Shown: positions 30,861 to 39,649, counted from the first letter of the stretch. The stretch: 41,775 nucleotides of DNA from a bacterium (GCA_021806745.1 JAJZQS010000011.1:1-41775), one strand, 5' to 3'. Notes: generated by a model from the sequence alone, not told the origin. Numbers and translations are program-made.

Positions 30861-30890
30861 TCGGTCGACGGAAAGGGAGGGTGGCTCGGC

Positions 30891-32510
30891 ATGAAACCGA
30901 TCACGGCGGCCGCGGCGTTGATCCTGGCGGCGACGGCGTTCGCCGACCCGGGACCCTGGCCGAGCTTGGCCGCGCCCGCGAAGTCCGTGGGCGGCGGGGC
31001 CCGGGACGCCGCGGTGATCGTCGGCATCGGCAAATACGACGCCGTGCCCCCCGTCGTCGGGGCCGCCGAGAACGCCCGCGACTGGTATGAGTATTTGACC
31101 GCCACGCGCGGCGTGCCTGCGCAGAACGCGCGCCTGCTCATCGACGGAGACGCCGCGCGCGAAGACATCTTGGAGGCGGTCAAGACCGCCGCCCGCCGCG
31201 TGGGGCCGGGGGGAACTCTCTGGTTCGTGTTCGTCGGCCACGGCGCGCGCGGCGCCGACGGTCGCGACGGCCTGCTGGCGGGCGTCGACGCCCGGCCCAG
31301 CCTGAGCAGTCTCCAGGCGCGAAGCGTGGCGGAAAGCGAATTGCTGCGCGCCCTCGCCCGCGGGCGAGAGCGAGACGCGCTGGTCGTGCTCGACGCGTGT
31401 TTCTCGGGGCGCGACGAAGACGGCCGCGAACTCGTGGCCGGCCTGCAGCCGCTGATGCCGAGCATGGGCGTGCGCGTCCCGGACCCGCGCGAGGCCGTTT
31501 TGACCGCGGCGGCGGGAGATCAGTTCGCCGGAGCGCTTCCCGGCGAGCAGCGTCCCGCGTTCAGCTACCTCATCCTGGGCGGTTTGCGCGGCTGGGCCGC
31601 GGACGCGCGCGGGGTCGTGACGGCGGAAGGTCTCTGGAGCTACGCGCGCCGCGCGCTGGAGGCGACCGTGCGCGGGCGCGAGCAGTCGCCGCAGCTATGG
31701 GGAAACCGGCGCGCGGCCTGGGCGAGTTCCCGCGAGCCGGGGCCCGACTTGGCCCGCGTGGCGCTGGCGACGGCGGGTTCGGCTCGCGCGGGAGCCGAGG
31801 CGGCCGTCGGTGACGGCGTGGAAATCGAGTTCAAGGACGGCTCGCAGTTGTCCGGCGTCTTGTTCCGGCTCGACGAACGCAGCGTGGGGCTAGACAGTTC
31901 CGGGATGCGCACGACCTGGCCCCGTTCCGAGGTGGCGCGCATGATCGTGCGCGCCACATCGCAGCAGCAGTTCGACGACTTGATCGCCAAGGCGGGAGAC
32001 GACCGCGCCAAGCTTCTGGCCGCCCTCGATTTCGCCCGCGACCGTCACCTCTACACGGACTACGACCGGCTGCGGACGCGGCTTGGCCTGCCGCCGGACC
32101 CAGCCAGCCTTCCGCACGCGCAGGAGGCCTTGCGCCCGGCGTGGTCTGCGCCGCCCGTCGAGCGTCGGCGCCGACATCGGCGCGGCGACGACGGCGCAGG
32201 CGACGATGGCGGCGACGATGGGTCGGCGGACTCGGGCGAGGGGGCGCCGCCGCCCCCCGCGGCGACGCCGCTGGGATTTCAGCCGCAGCAGGAATTCGCC
32301 GCGTCGCAGGAGACGGCGATGGGCGGCGAGTTGCCCGGCGCGATCTTGTATTACGGAGGCCCGGCTTGTCCCGGCGGGGCCTGCGGCGGAGGCTTTGGCG
32401 CCGCGCCCGCGATGCCGCGCTATTCTCCGGTCAACGAAGGGCACGTTCCGACTCCGGCGATGGAGTTCCAGCGGTCGCTGCAGAACCTGATCAACCGCAA
32501 CGCGCCGTAA
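30891..32510 (+). CDS. Secreted caspase-like (peptidase C14) protein
   Basis: 539 residues. A signal peptide (MKPITAAAALILAATAFADP) sends it out of the cytoplasm. The caspase-fold domain spans about 38-265: start AAVIVGIGKYD, catalytic H117 in FVFVGHGARG, catalytic C170 in VVLDACFSGR, then a conserved AGDQFAGALPGEQRPAFSYL. Both residues of the dyad are present, so it may be active. After it come a small beta-rich segment (about 300-345), a helical part, a disordered Arg/Asp/Gly-rich stretch (about 423-450), Pro/Ala-rich sequence and a Gly/Cys-rich end. Related bacterial orthocaspases cut after Arg or Lys. Neither the substrate nor a partner can be seen. Its 3' end overlaps the convergent epimerase gene by 20 nt. 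Confidence 0.9.
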   Translation: MKPITAAAALILAATAFADPGPWPSLAAPAKSVGGGARDAAVIVGIGKYDAVPPVVGAAENARDWYEYLTATRGVPAQNARLLIDGDAAREDILEAVKTAARRVGPGGTLWFVFVGHGARGADGRDGLLAGVDARPSLSSLQARSVAESELLRALARGRERDALVVLDACFSGRDEDGRELVAGLQPLMPSMGVRVPDPREAVLTAAAGDQFAGALPGEQRPAFSYLILGGLRGWAADARGVVTAEGLWSYARRALEATVRGREQSPQLWGNRRAAWASSREPGPDLARVALATAGSARAGAEAAVGDGVEIEFKDGSQLSGVLFRLDERSVGLDSSGMRTTWPRSEVARMIVRATSQQQFDDLIAKAGDDRAKLLAALDFARDRHLYTDYDRLRTRLGLPPDPASLPHAQEALRPAWSAPPVERRRRHRRGDDGAGDDGGDDGSADSGEGAPPPPAATPLGFQPQQEFAASQETAMGGELPGAILYYGGPACPGGACGGGFGAAPAMPRYSPVNEGHVPTPAMEFQRSLQNLINRNAP

Positions 32511-33603
32511 AAATCCCGGCGGCGGGGATCACGCCGATTCCGGCGCGCACCTCGGACAGGTCGTAGACTCCGCCGCGGCCGAGGCGCAATCCCCGCGTGG
32601 GCTCGCGCGCCAGCCACAGCGGCGTGTCGAGATCGACGAAGCGGAAATCCCCCAGACCGGCCGCGAAATGCGCGGCGGCGGTCATCGCCAGGGAGGTCTC
32701 GATCATGCCGCCGATCATCAGGCCCATCCCCGCGCCTTTGGCGATGAGCGCGGCGTCCCAGGCTTCCCGCAGACCCATCTTCATCAGTTTGAGGTTGAGA
32801 ACCTGCACGACGCGGCGCCGGCAAAGCTCCCAGGCGTCGGCGCGGCCGCGCACGGACTCGTCGGCGGCCACCGGCACGCCGCCCAACCGCGCCACGCGCG
32901 CCAGGCCGTCCCAATCGTCGGCGGCGGCGGGCTGCTCGAACAGGGCCGGACGAACGCCGCGCGCGCGCAGGCGGCGCAGAAGCTCCAGCGATTGCCGCGG
33001 GCCGTAGCCCTGGTTGGCGTCGAGCATAAGCGTCAAGCGCGAGTCGACCTCGGCCACGGCCAGAACGCGCGCGCAGTCCTCGTCGGCGTCCCGGCCGACC
33101 TTGATCTTGACCGTGCGCACGCCCATGGCGCGGATGCGGCGCGCCGCGGCCGCGGCGGCCCGCGGCGGCACGAGCGTCACGGTCACATCGCTGGCCACGC
33201 GCGCGAGCGCGCCGCCGAAAAGCGCGCGCAGCGGCAGGCGCGCGCGGCGCGTCCAGGCGTCGAGCAGCGCCGCGCCGAGGGCGGCGCGCGCGGCTCCGGC
33301 GCCGCGCGGCAGAAGTTCGTCGACGTCGTCGAGGCGGGAGCGCCACGCCGCGCCGTCGCGCCCGAGCAGGGCCCGTCCCGCGCGCCGGATCGCGGCCCGG
33401 GCGCCGTCGGCGGTCTCCCCGTTGAACGCGGCCAGCGGCGCGGCCTCGCCCCAGCCGACGGTTCCGTCTTTCCAGGCGACGCGCACGAACACGCCGCGAT
33501 GGGCGTGGGCGGCGCCGCCGGCGATCTCGAAAGACTCCTTGAGTTCGGTCTCGAAGAGGCGGTCGTCGACGGCGACGATCTCGGCGCGCGCGCGACGCGT
33601 CAT
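32491..33603 (-). CDS. Enolase-superfamily dipeptide epimerase-like protein
   Basis: 370 residues, muconate-lactonizing subgroup. Catalytic pieces in order: KIK (K166, K168 in VKIKVG), metal ligands D195 (LDANQGY), E223 (LFEQPAA) and D248 (AADES), and K272 in LNLKLMKMG. The C-terminal GMIETSLAMTAAAHFAAG and DLDTPLWL resemble L-Ala-D/L-Glu epimerases, which recycle murein peptides; o-succinylbenzoate synthase is an alternative but menaquinone genes are absent here. Cytoplasmic. The ATG overlaps the TGA of the thioredoxin-fold gene (ATGA), so it is the last gene of the nrdAB run. Substrate not fixed by sequence. Confidence 0.85.
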   Translation of the reverse strand: MTRRARAEIVAVDDRLFETELKESFEIAGGAAHAHRGVFVRVAWKDGTVGWGEAAPLAAFNGETADGARAAIRRAGRALLGRDGAAWRSRLDDVDELLPRGAGAARAALGAALLDAWTRRARLPLRALFGGALARVASDVTVTLVPPRAAAAAARRIRAMGVRTVKIKVGRDADEDCARVLAVAEVDSRLTLMLDANQGYGPRQSLELLRRLRARGVRPALFEQPAAADDWDGLARVARLGGVPVAADESVRGRADAWELCRRRVVQVLNLKLMKMGLREAWDAALIAKGAGMGLMIGGMIETSLAMTAAAHFAAGLGDFRFVDLDTPLWLAREPTRGLRLGRGGVYDLSEVRAGIGVIPAAGIFTARCG

Positions 33604-34652
33604 GGCAAATCCGCGGCGGCGCAGGCGTCGGCGAACTGGAGGCCGTCGACGGCGGCCGCGCGCGCGTCCGGCAGGATGTAGATCTCGCGCAGGCGGTCCG
33701 CGGAGTCGCGCACGAGGTCGTAAAGGCGCGCGGAGGAGACCGGCACGAAGCTGCGGCCGTCGTCGTCGAAGCGCACGTCGCTTCCGGCGGCGTCGGGGCT
33801 CAGCCACTGGTCGTCGCGCTTGACGAAAAAGCGCGCGGCGCGGCCCGTGGGAGGCGCGAGCACGGCAAGAGTCCGCGGCGCGCGCGCGACCACGCGCAGG
33901 TAGGCGTGTACGCTGCCGTTGCCTTGGGCCAGTTCGAGTCCGTCGGCGGTCCGGACCCACCGCCCGCGGGTGCGGACTTCCCCCAGGCGCGAATCGTTGA
34001 TGATCTGGTCGAAGCGAGGCATTCCGGAGGGCAGCTCCGCGACCGTGGTCTTGCTCTGCGAGCCGAAGTCGATGTCCGGCCCCGCGAAGCCGCAATCGTG
34101 CGGCGCCTGCGCGGCGCGGGCCAAGACCGGGGCGGGGAGGTCGTCGCGCGAGACGAGCTCCGACAGCGCCGCGCGCAACTCGTGCTCGAACTCGGCGTTT
34201 CCGTCCGTGCCGAGCTGGTCGAAGACGATTCGTCCTCGGCGATCGAGCAAGAACAAGGCGGGCCAGCCGTCGGCGCCGTAGGCCCGCCACAGCGCGCGAT
34301 CGCTATCGACGACGACGGGAAACTCCACGCCCTGGCGCTTGAGTTCGGCGCGCAGCCACAGCACGTCCTTCTGGAAGCCGAGCCGCGGCGTGATCACGCC
34401 GACGATCATCAATTGGCTCAGCGCGTAGCGGTCGAACCAGCGCTTGAGCACGGCGGTCTCGCGCATCGAATCAAGGCCGGTGGGGTTGATGAACGCGACG
34501 ACCGTCGCCTTGCGCCCGCGCAGCAGCGACAGCGGCAGGGGCTTGGAGTTCAGCCACGCCGCGCCGGAGGGGAACTCGGGCGCGGGCGGAGTCAGCGGGC
34601 GCGCGGCCCGGGCGCAGGGAGCCAGAAAGAGCGTCAGCAGCAGCGCCCTCAC
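33600..34652 (-). CDS. Secreted thioredoxin-fold protein lacking the CxxC motif
   Basis: 350 residues with a short signal peptide (RALLLTLFLAPCARAA). Residues 25-165 form a thioredoxin-like domain related to the NHLRC2/DipZ type (ATVVAFINPTGLDSMRETAV, IVGVITPRLGFQKDVLWLRA, YGADGWPALFLLDRRGRIVF). Where the redox CxxC is expected stands PTGLDS, so it cannot be a standard thiol-disulfide enzyme. The C-terminal 150 residues (GEVRTRGRWVRTADGLELAQ, AYLRVVARAPRTLAVLAPP) resemble the C-terminal domain of DipZ-type proteins, probably ligand binding. GTG start 12 nt after the nrdB stop; an operon with nrdAB is likely, although the secreted product has no clear tie to it. Confidence 0.75.
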   Translation of the reverse strand: MRALLLTLFLAPCARAARPLTPPAPEFPSGAAWLNSKPLPLSLLRGRKATVVAFINPTGLDSMRETAVLKRWFDRYALSQLMIVGVITPRLGFQKDVLWLRAELKRQGVEFPVVVDSDRALWRAYGADGWPALFLLDRRGRIVFDQLGTDGNAEFEHELRAALSELVSRDDLPAPVLARAAQAPHDCGFAGPDIDFGSQSKTTVAELPSGMPRFDQIINDSRLGEVRTRGRWVRTADGLELAQGNGSVHAYLRVVARAPRTLAVLAPPTGRAARFFVKRDDQWLSPDAAGSDVRFDDDGRSFVPVSSARLYDLVRDSADRLREIYILPDARAAAVDGLQFADACAAADLP

Positions 34653-34664
34653 GCCGGCACCCGC

Positions 34665-35663
34665 CTAGAAATCCTCGCCGAAGCCCACCGAGCCGGTCAC
34701 GCCCACCTGGTAGGCCGAAACGCGGCGCTCGAAGAAGTTGGCCAACTCCTGCACGTCTTGAAGCTCCATGAAGTTGAACGGGTTCTTGGAGCCGAACACG
34801 GGCTTGAGGCCCAGGTTGGCCAGGCGCTGGTCGGCCACGCACTGCAGGTACTGGCGCATGCCCTGCACCGACAGGCCGGCCACGCCGAGGTCGAGGAGAT
34901 CTTGGGCGAACTGCATTTCGCACTCGATGGCTTCCTTGAGCATTTCGACGATGTCGGCCTCCATCTTGGGCGTGAACAGCGTGGGGTCTTCGGCGCGCGC
35001 GGTCTTGACGACTTCCATCGCGGCGGCGATGTGCATCGACTCGTCGCGGAACACCCAGTTGGTGCCGCCGGCCAAGCCGTTGAGCAGGCCCTTGGAACGC
35101 AGGAAATAGACGTAGGCGAACGCGGCGAAGAAGAACAGTCCCTCCACGCAGGACGCGAAGCAGACGACGTTCATCACGAATTGGCGCTTCTTGTCTTGGG
35201 TGTCGAGCGCGTCGAGTTCGTGGATCGAGTTCATCCACTTGAACATGAAGTCCGCCTTGCGCTTGATCGAGGGGATGTTGTCGACGGCGGCGAAGGCCTT
35301 CTCGCGCTCGGAGGGCTCGGGAATGTAGGTGTCGAGCAGGGTCAGGTAGAACTCGACGTGCAGCGCCTCCTCGAAGAGTTGGCGCGACAGGTAGACGCGA
35401 GCCTCGGGGGAGTTCACGTGCTTGTAGAGGTTGAGCACCAGGTTGTTGCTGACGATCGAGTCGCCGGTGGCGAAGAACGCGACCAGGCGGTTGATCAGGT
35501 GGCGCTCGGCCGGGGTCAGCTTGGCCTTGAGGTCGGTCACGTCGTGGGAGAAGTCGACTTCTTCGACGGTCCAGGTGTTCTTGATCGCGGATTTGTACAT
35601 TTCGAAGAAGACCGGATACTTCATCGGGCGGAGGGTGAGGTTGAAGCCGGGGTCGAGGATCAT
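34665..35663 (-). CDS. nrdB: Class I ribonucleotide reductase, beta (radical) subunit
   Basis: 332 residues. Metal ligands of the R2 fold: Asp in FFATGDSIVSNN, E and H in FEEALHVEFY, Glu in ASCVEGLFFFAA, and E and H in FRDESMHI. Four residues after the first ligand His is Tyr (HVEFY), the position of the radical Tyr122 of E. coli R2, so a tyrosyl-radical (Ia/Ib-like) rather than a Phe-type Ic subunit is expected. The C-terminus VGFGEDF should bind NrdA. Together with NrdA it makes deoxyribonucleotides and needs oxygen for activation. It is 88 nt downstream of nrdA with a strong hairpin between. GGAG lies 9 nt before the ATG. Confidence 0.96.
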   Translation of the reverse strand: MILDPGFNLTLRPMKYPVFFEMYKSAIKNTWTVEEVDFSHDVTDLKAKLTPAERHLINRLVAFFATGDSIVSNNLVLNLYKHVNSPEARVYLSRQLFEEALHVEFYLTLLDTYIPEPSEREKAFAAVDNIPSIKRKADFMFKWMNSIHELDALDTQDKKRQFVMNVVCFASCVEGLFFFAAFAYVYFLRSKGLLNGLAGGTNWVFRDESMHIAAAMEVVKTARAEDPTLFTPKMEADIVEMLKEAIECEMQFAQDLLDLGVAGLSVQGMRQYLQCVADQRLANLGLKPVFGSKNPFNFMELQDVQELANFFERRVSAYQVGVTGSVGFGEDF

Positions 35664-35711
35664 GGTCGTGTTCTCCAGCCGCGTCGGCCGCGGCGTTTTG
35701 CGGCAAATCGT

Positions 35712-35740
35712 CCCCGGCGGGGCGTTGCGCCCCGCCGGGG
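35712..35740 (-). other. Strong hairpin between nrdA and nrdB
   Basis: A perfect 13-bp GC stem (35712-35724 with 35728-35740) around a 3-nt loop. No T run follows on the minus strand, so it is unlikely to be an efficient intrinsic terminator; it may block 3' decay or set the NrdA to NrdB ratio. Confidence 0.6.
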
Positions 35741-35751
35741 ATGGGGATGAA

Positions 35752-38154
35752 TTACTGGCAGGCCTCGCAGCTTTCGGGGTTTTCCAAGGAGCAGGCGATC
35801 TTCTCGGCGTCGGTCGCTGCGGGCGCGGGCGCGGCGGTCGAGACGGCCGTCACCGTGGCCTTGGCGATTTTCGTGGCCGGGCGCGAGCGCAGGTAGTAGG
35901 TCGTCTTGAGGCCCTTTTTCCACGCATGCATGTACATCGACGAGAGCTTGCCGATGTTGGGGCTTTCGATGAACAAGTTCAGGGACTGGGACTGGTCGAT
36001 GAACGCGCCGCGCTCGGCGGCCATGTCGATGAGCGAGCGCTGGGGGATCTCCCAGACCGTGCGGAACACCGCGCGCACGCTCTCGGGGATCTCCGCGAAG
36101 TCCTGCACGGAGCCCTCCGAGATCTTGAGGCGGTTGCGAATGTCCTCGTTCCAGAGCCCCAGTTTCTTGAGCTCCAGGCACAGATACTTGTTGACCTGCA
36201 GGAACTCGCCGGAGAGCGTCTCGCGCTTGAAGAGGTTCGAGATCTGCGGCTCGATGGCTTCATAGGCGCCCACGATCGAGGCGATCGTCGCCGTCGGCGC
36301 GATCGCAAGCAGCAGGGAGTTGCGCAGGCCTTTCTTGACCATGTCGGCGCGCAGCTTCTCCCAACGAGCGGGGTCGCTGGCCGCCGCGCCCCACAGCTCG
36401 AACTGGAACACGCCGCGCGCGGCCTTGGTCTCCGGGAACGCCGGGTGCGGGCCCTTGGCCGAAGCGAGCTCCACGGAGGCCGACAGGGCGTGGAAGTAGA
36501 TCTCCTCGGCGATCTTCTTGGAGAGTTCGCGCGCGGGCGCGGAGTCGAAGGGCAAGCCGAGCTGGAAGAAGGCGTCTTGCAGGCCCATCACGCCCAGCCC
36601 CACCGGCCGCCATTTCTTGTTGCTCTCGGCCGCCGCCGAGGTCGGGTAGAAGTTGATGTCGACGACGCGGTCGAGGTACTTGACGGCGGTGCGCACATTG
36701 GCGGCGAGCTTGACGAAATCGAAGCGGCCGTCTTCGACGTGCTTGGCGAGGTTGATCGAACCCAGGTTGCAGACCGCGGTCTCGCCCTGGCTGGTGACCT
36801 CGATGATTTCGGTGCACAGGTTCGACGAGTGCACGGCGTTGGCGGGCGCGCCGGTCTGGTTCGACTTGAGGTTCGAGGGATCCTTGAAGTTCATCCAGCC
36901 GTTGCCGGTCTCGGCGAGCGTCTTCATCATCCGCGCGTAGAGGTCGCGCGCCTTGACCTGGCGCGCGTAGAGCTTCTTGCTCTCGCCCTCGGCGTAGGCG
37001 TCCTCGAAGGCCTTGCCGTAGAGATCGGTGAGGTGGGGCATGACCTTGGGGTCGAACAGAGACCACGGGCCGTCCTCCTCCACGCGCTTCATGAACAAGT
37101 CCGGAATCCAGTGCGCCAAATGCAGGTTGTGCGTGCGCCGCGCGGGGTCGCCGGTGTTGTCGCGCAGCTCCAGGAACTCCTCGATGTCGGGATGCCAGGT
37201 CTCCAGGTAAACCGCGCACGCGCCCTTGCGCTTGCCGCCCTGGTTGACCGCGACCACCGAACTGTCGAGAGTCTTCAGCCACGGCACGATGCCGTTGGAC
37301 TTGCCGTTGGTGGAGCGGATCAGAGAGCCGCGCGCGCGGATGCGCGAGTAGCTGACGCCGATGCCGCCGGAGAACTTGGAGAGCAGCGCGATGTCGGTGT
37401 AGCGCTTGTAGATGGACTCCAGGTCGTCGCAGGGGCTGTCGAGCAGGTAGCACGAGCTCATCTGCGGATGGCGGGTGCCGGAATTGAACAGCGTCGGGGA
37501 GCTGGGCATGTACTCGAAGCGCGAGATCAGGTTGTAGAACTCGACGGCCTCCTGGACCGTCTCGGCCAGGCCGCAGGCCACGCGCAGGAAGAAATACTGC
37601 GGGGTCTCCAGGACCTCGCGCGTTTCCGGGTTCTTAAGGAGATAGCGGTCGTAGACCGTGCGCAGGCCGAAGTACTCGAAGAGCTCGGAGCGGTTGGAGT
37701 CGATCGCGTCGTTGAGCTTGCGCGCGTTGGCCTGCACGAACTGGCCCACTTTCTCGGCCATCAGGCCGTGACGCACGCCGGCGGCGATGGACTGCGAAAA
37801 CGAGTGGATGTCCTGGTTTTCGACCTCCTTGTGGATGTAGGTCGACAGCAGGCGCGCGGCCAGGCGCGAGTACTCGGGCTCCTCGGCGATGAGCAGGGCC
37901 GCGGTCTGGATGGAGAGGTTGTCGAGCTCCTTGGTGGTCGCGCCGTCGTAGAGGCCGCCGATGGTCTTGGTGGCGATCTTGAGCACGTCGACATGATCCA
38001 GGCCTTGGCCGCAGCGCGCGACCGCGCGCACGATCTTGTTGACGTCCACCGGCTCCAGTTGGCCGCTGCGCTTGCGCACATGCATCATGACGGGGGCCTC
38101 CGGAGCGTCGTCGCGTCGTGTGTCGGCGGGAGGCGTCTGCGCGGCCGTGTTCAT
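35752..38154 (-). CDS. nrdA: Class I ribonucleotide reductase, alpha subunit
   Basis: 800 residues from the ATG at 38154. An N-terminal ATP-cone (MMHVRKRSGQLEPVDVNKIV onward) implies allosteric activity control. The catalytic core has SSCYLLDSPCDDLESIYKRY (first redox Cys), NAVHSSNLCTEI (N-x-C-x-E radical site), ETAVCNLGSINLAKHV (second redox Cys) and LLLAIAPTATIASIVGAYEA. The C-terminal tail carries SCEACQ, the thioredoxin-reducible pair. The start at 38154 is preferred over 38166 because GGAG lies 6 nt before it. Followed by nrdB. Confidence 0.96.
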   Translation of the reverse strand: MNTAAQTPPADTRRDDAPEAPVMMHVRKRSGQLEPVDVNKIVRAVARCGQGLDHVDVLKIATKTIGGLYDGATTKELDNLSIQTAALLIAEEPEYSRLAARLLSTYIHKEVENQDIHSFSQSIAAGVRHGLMAEKVGQFVQANARKLNDAIDSNRSELFEYFGLRTVYDRYLLKNPETREVLETPQYFFLRVACGLAETVQEAVEFYNLISRFEYMPSSPTLFNSGTRHPQMSSCYLLDSPCDDLESIYKRYTDIALLSKFSGGIGVSYSRIRARGSLIRSTNGKSNGIVPWLKTLDSSVVAVNQGGKRKGACAVYLETWHPDIEEFLELRDNTGDPARRTHNLHLAHWIPDLFMKRVEEDGPWSLFDPKVMPHLTDLYGKAFEDAYAEGESKKLYARQVKARDLYARMMKTLAETGNGWMNFKDPSNLKSNQTGAPANAVHSSNLCTEIIEVTSQGETAVCNLGSINLAKHVEDGRFDFVKLAANVRTAVKYLDRVVDINFYPTSAAAESNKKWRPVGLGVMGLQDAFFQLGLPFDSAPARELSKKIAEEIYFHALSASVELASAKGPHPAFPETKAARGVFQFELWGAAASDPARWEKLRADMVKKGLRNSLLLAIAPTATIASIVGAYEAIEPQISNLFKRETLSGEFLQVNKYLCLELKKLGLWNEDIRNRLKISEGSVQDFAEIPESVRAVFRTVWEIPQRSLIDMAAERGAFIDQSQSLNLFIESPNIGKLSSMYMHAWKKGLKTTYYLRSRPATKIAKATVTAVSTAAPAPAATDAEKIACSLENPESCEACQ

Positions 38155-38222
38155 CGGATTCTCCATGAAGATTTGATAGCGTTGTCGTCGTGAGGCGCGA
38201 GAGCGTCGCGCGGCAGGGGACT

Positions 38223-38251
38223 AGGATAACCGAAGAATTTTTTTTTGTAAA
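38223..38251 (-). promoter_or_regulatory. Promoter of nrdAB
   Basis: Minus-strand TTTACA (38246-38251), 17 nt containing an A8 run, TATCCT (38223-38228). Expected start near 38216, so a leader of about 60 nt before the ATG at 38154. I could not find paired NrdR boxes. Confidence 0.65.
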
Positions 38252-38268
38252 GGCCCAGAAAACATCCA

Positions 38269-38883
38269 ATGACTAGTAATCGCCTACAAGTGCTTTCGAG
38301 TGTCGTTTTTTACATCGTCATTTCGGCAATCTCCGGCTGCGCGCGCTCGCCGCAGGCGGCGGCGGCGCCGCCTCGGCCCCTGCCGGATTTCGCCGCGACC
38401 GTCGTGGGGGAGCGCGGCGCGGCCCCGTTTTCGCGCGCGGACCTCCTGGGCCGGACCTGGGTGGTGGATTTCATCTACACGCGCTGCCAAGGTCCCTGTC
38501 CGACGCTGAGCGCGAACATGTCGCGCCTGCAAAAGAGCTTGCCCGACTCCGTGGGGCTGCTGTCGTTCACGGTCGATCCCGATCATGACGCCCCCGCGGT
38601 TCTGGCCCGCTACGCGCGGCGCTTCGGCGCCGACTCGCGGCGCTGGCTGTTCGCGACCGGCGACAAGGCCGCGCTGATGAAGCTCTACCGCGACGGCTTC
38701 CTGATTCCGGTGGCCGAAAGCGCCGCCGCCGCGCCGGGGCAAAACATCGCGCACACGACGACCTTCGTGCTCTTGGATCGCCGGGCGCGCGTGCTCGGCT
38801 ACTACGACGGCGAGGACGCCTCCGACCTCGCGCGCTTGAGCGCCGCGGCGGCGGCCCTTAGTTCAGGCCGAGCTTCGAGATGA
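38269..38883 (+). CDS. SCO1/SenC family copper-binding lipoprotein
   Basis: 204 residues. A lipoprotein signal (YIVISAISGC, Cys24) anchors it to a membrane. The thioredoxin-like SCO domain has the copper-site cysteines C73 and C77 in YTRCQGPCPTL and the distal His in NIAHTTTFVLLD, with FTVDPDHDAPAVLARYARRF as another family feature. SCO proteins deliver copper to the CuA site of cytochrome c oxidase or act as thiol reductases there; no oxidase genes are in the window. It is divergent from nrdA, and its 3' end overlaps the convergent DsbA-like gene by 26 nt. Confidence 0.93.
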   Translation: MTSNRLQVLSSVVFYIVISAISGCARSPQAAAAPPRPLPDFAATVVGERGAAPFSRADLLGRTWVVDFIYTRCQGPCPTLSANMSRLQKSLPDSVGLLSFTVDPDHDAPAVLARYARRFGADSRRWLFATGDKAALMKLYRDGFLIPVAESAAAAPGQNIAHTTTFVLLDRRARVLGYYDGEDASDLARLSAAAAALSSGRASR

Positions 38884-39649
38884 TCTTGTCGAAGTAGGAC
38901 GGCGGGTAGGCGCCGCGCACGGCCACGCCGTTGACCAGGAACCCCGGCGTGCCCGTGAAGCCGAATTTCTCGGCTTCCTTGGAGTCGGCGTCGATCTTGT
39001 CCTGGACGGCCTTGCTTTGCGAGTCCTTCTCGGCTTTCTTGACGTCCAGGCCCAGGTCCTTGACCACCTGGTGGAAGAACGCGTCCGCGGTCTTGGCGTC
39101 GGAGAGTTTTTCCTGGTTCTCGAACATCTTGTCGTGGAAGATCCAGGCCTTCTCCGGCGACTGGATGGCCACGGCCTCCTGCCAGCGCGCGGCGGGCATC
39201 GCCTGCGGATGGAGGTTGACCAGCGGCATGTGCTTGTAGATGAAGCGCAGCTTCTTGCCGTATTGGTCGCGGAGTTGCTCGACCACCGCGAAGCCGCGGC
39301 GGCAGTACGGGCATTCGAAATCCGAATACTCGACGAGAGTGATCGGCGCGTCCTTGTCGCCGCGGATGCGCGTGGAGGCGTCGATCTTGGGAGAGTAGGG
39401 ATGCTTGATGGCCTCGTCGAGCTCCTTTTGCTCCTCGACGGCCTGGGCGGCTTTCTGCGAGTCCATCACGAACTGGAAGAACTTGGCCTTCGTGGCCGGG
39501 TCGTCGATCTTGAGCAGGGCGTCGACCACCATCCCGGGATTTTGACTCAGGGCTTGAGCGATCTGGTCGCTGGAGATGCTCTTGGGCGCGGCGGTGCAGG
39601 GCGCGGCGGCGATCAACGCGGCGACGGCGGCGGTCAGCGTGCGGTTCAT
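38858..39649 (-). CDS. DsbA-family thiol:disulfide oxidoreductase
   Basis: 263 residues with a signal peptide (NRTLTAAVAALIAAAPCTAA). After a helical N-terminal region (about 25-80), the thioredoxin-fold DsbA domain contains VEYSDFECPYCRRGFAVVEQ (CPYC active site) and the cis-Pro loop FTGTPGFLVNG. A Lys/Glu-rich helical insert lies between, as in BdbD/Com1-like proteins. It would make or repair disulfides in exported proteins. The ATG overlaps the TGA of the TlpA-like gene (ATGA), so the two are probably co-expressed. Confidence 0.93.
   Translation of the reverse strand: MNRTLTAAVAALIAAAPCTAAPKSISSDQIAQALSQNPGMVVDALLKIDDPATKAKFFQFVMDSQKAAQAVEEQKELDEAIKHPYSPKIDASTRIRGDKDAPITLVEYSDFECPYCRRGFAVVEQLRDQYGKKLRFIYKHMPLVNLHPQAMPAARWQEAVAIQSPEKAWIFHDKMFENQEKLSDAKTADAFFHQVVKDLGLDVKKAEKDSQSKAVQDKIDADSKEAEKFGFTGTPGFLVNGVAVRGAYPPSYFDKIISKLGLN

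Noticed and set aside
35431-38193. Antisense open frame of 920 codons opposite nrdA and part of nrdB
   Set aside because: Same GC effect; the minus strand encodes full-length NrdA and NrdB with conserved active sites.
38154-38268. NrdR boxes upstream of nrdA
   Set aside because: I looked for paired ACACTATATATTGTGT-like sites and found no convincing match.
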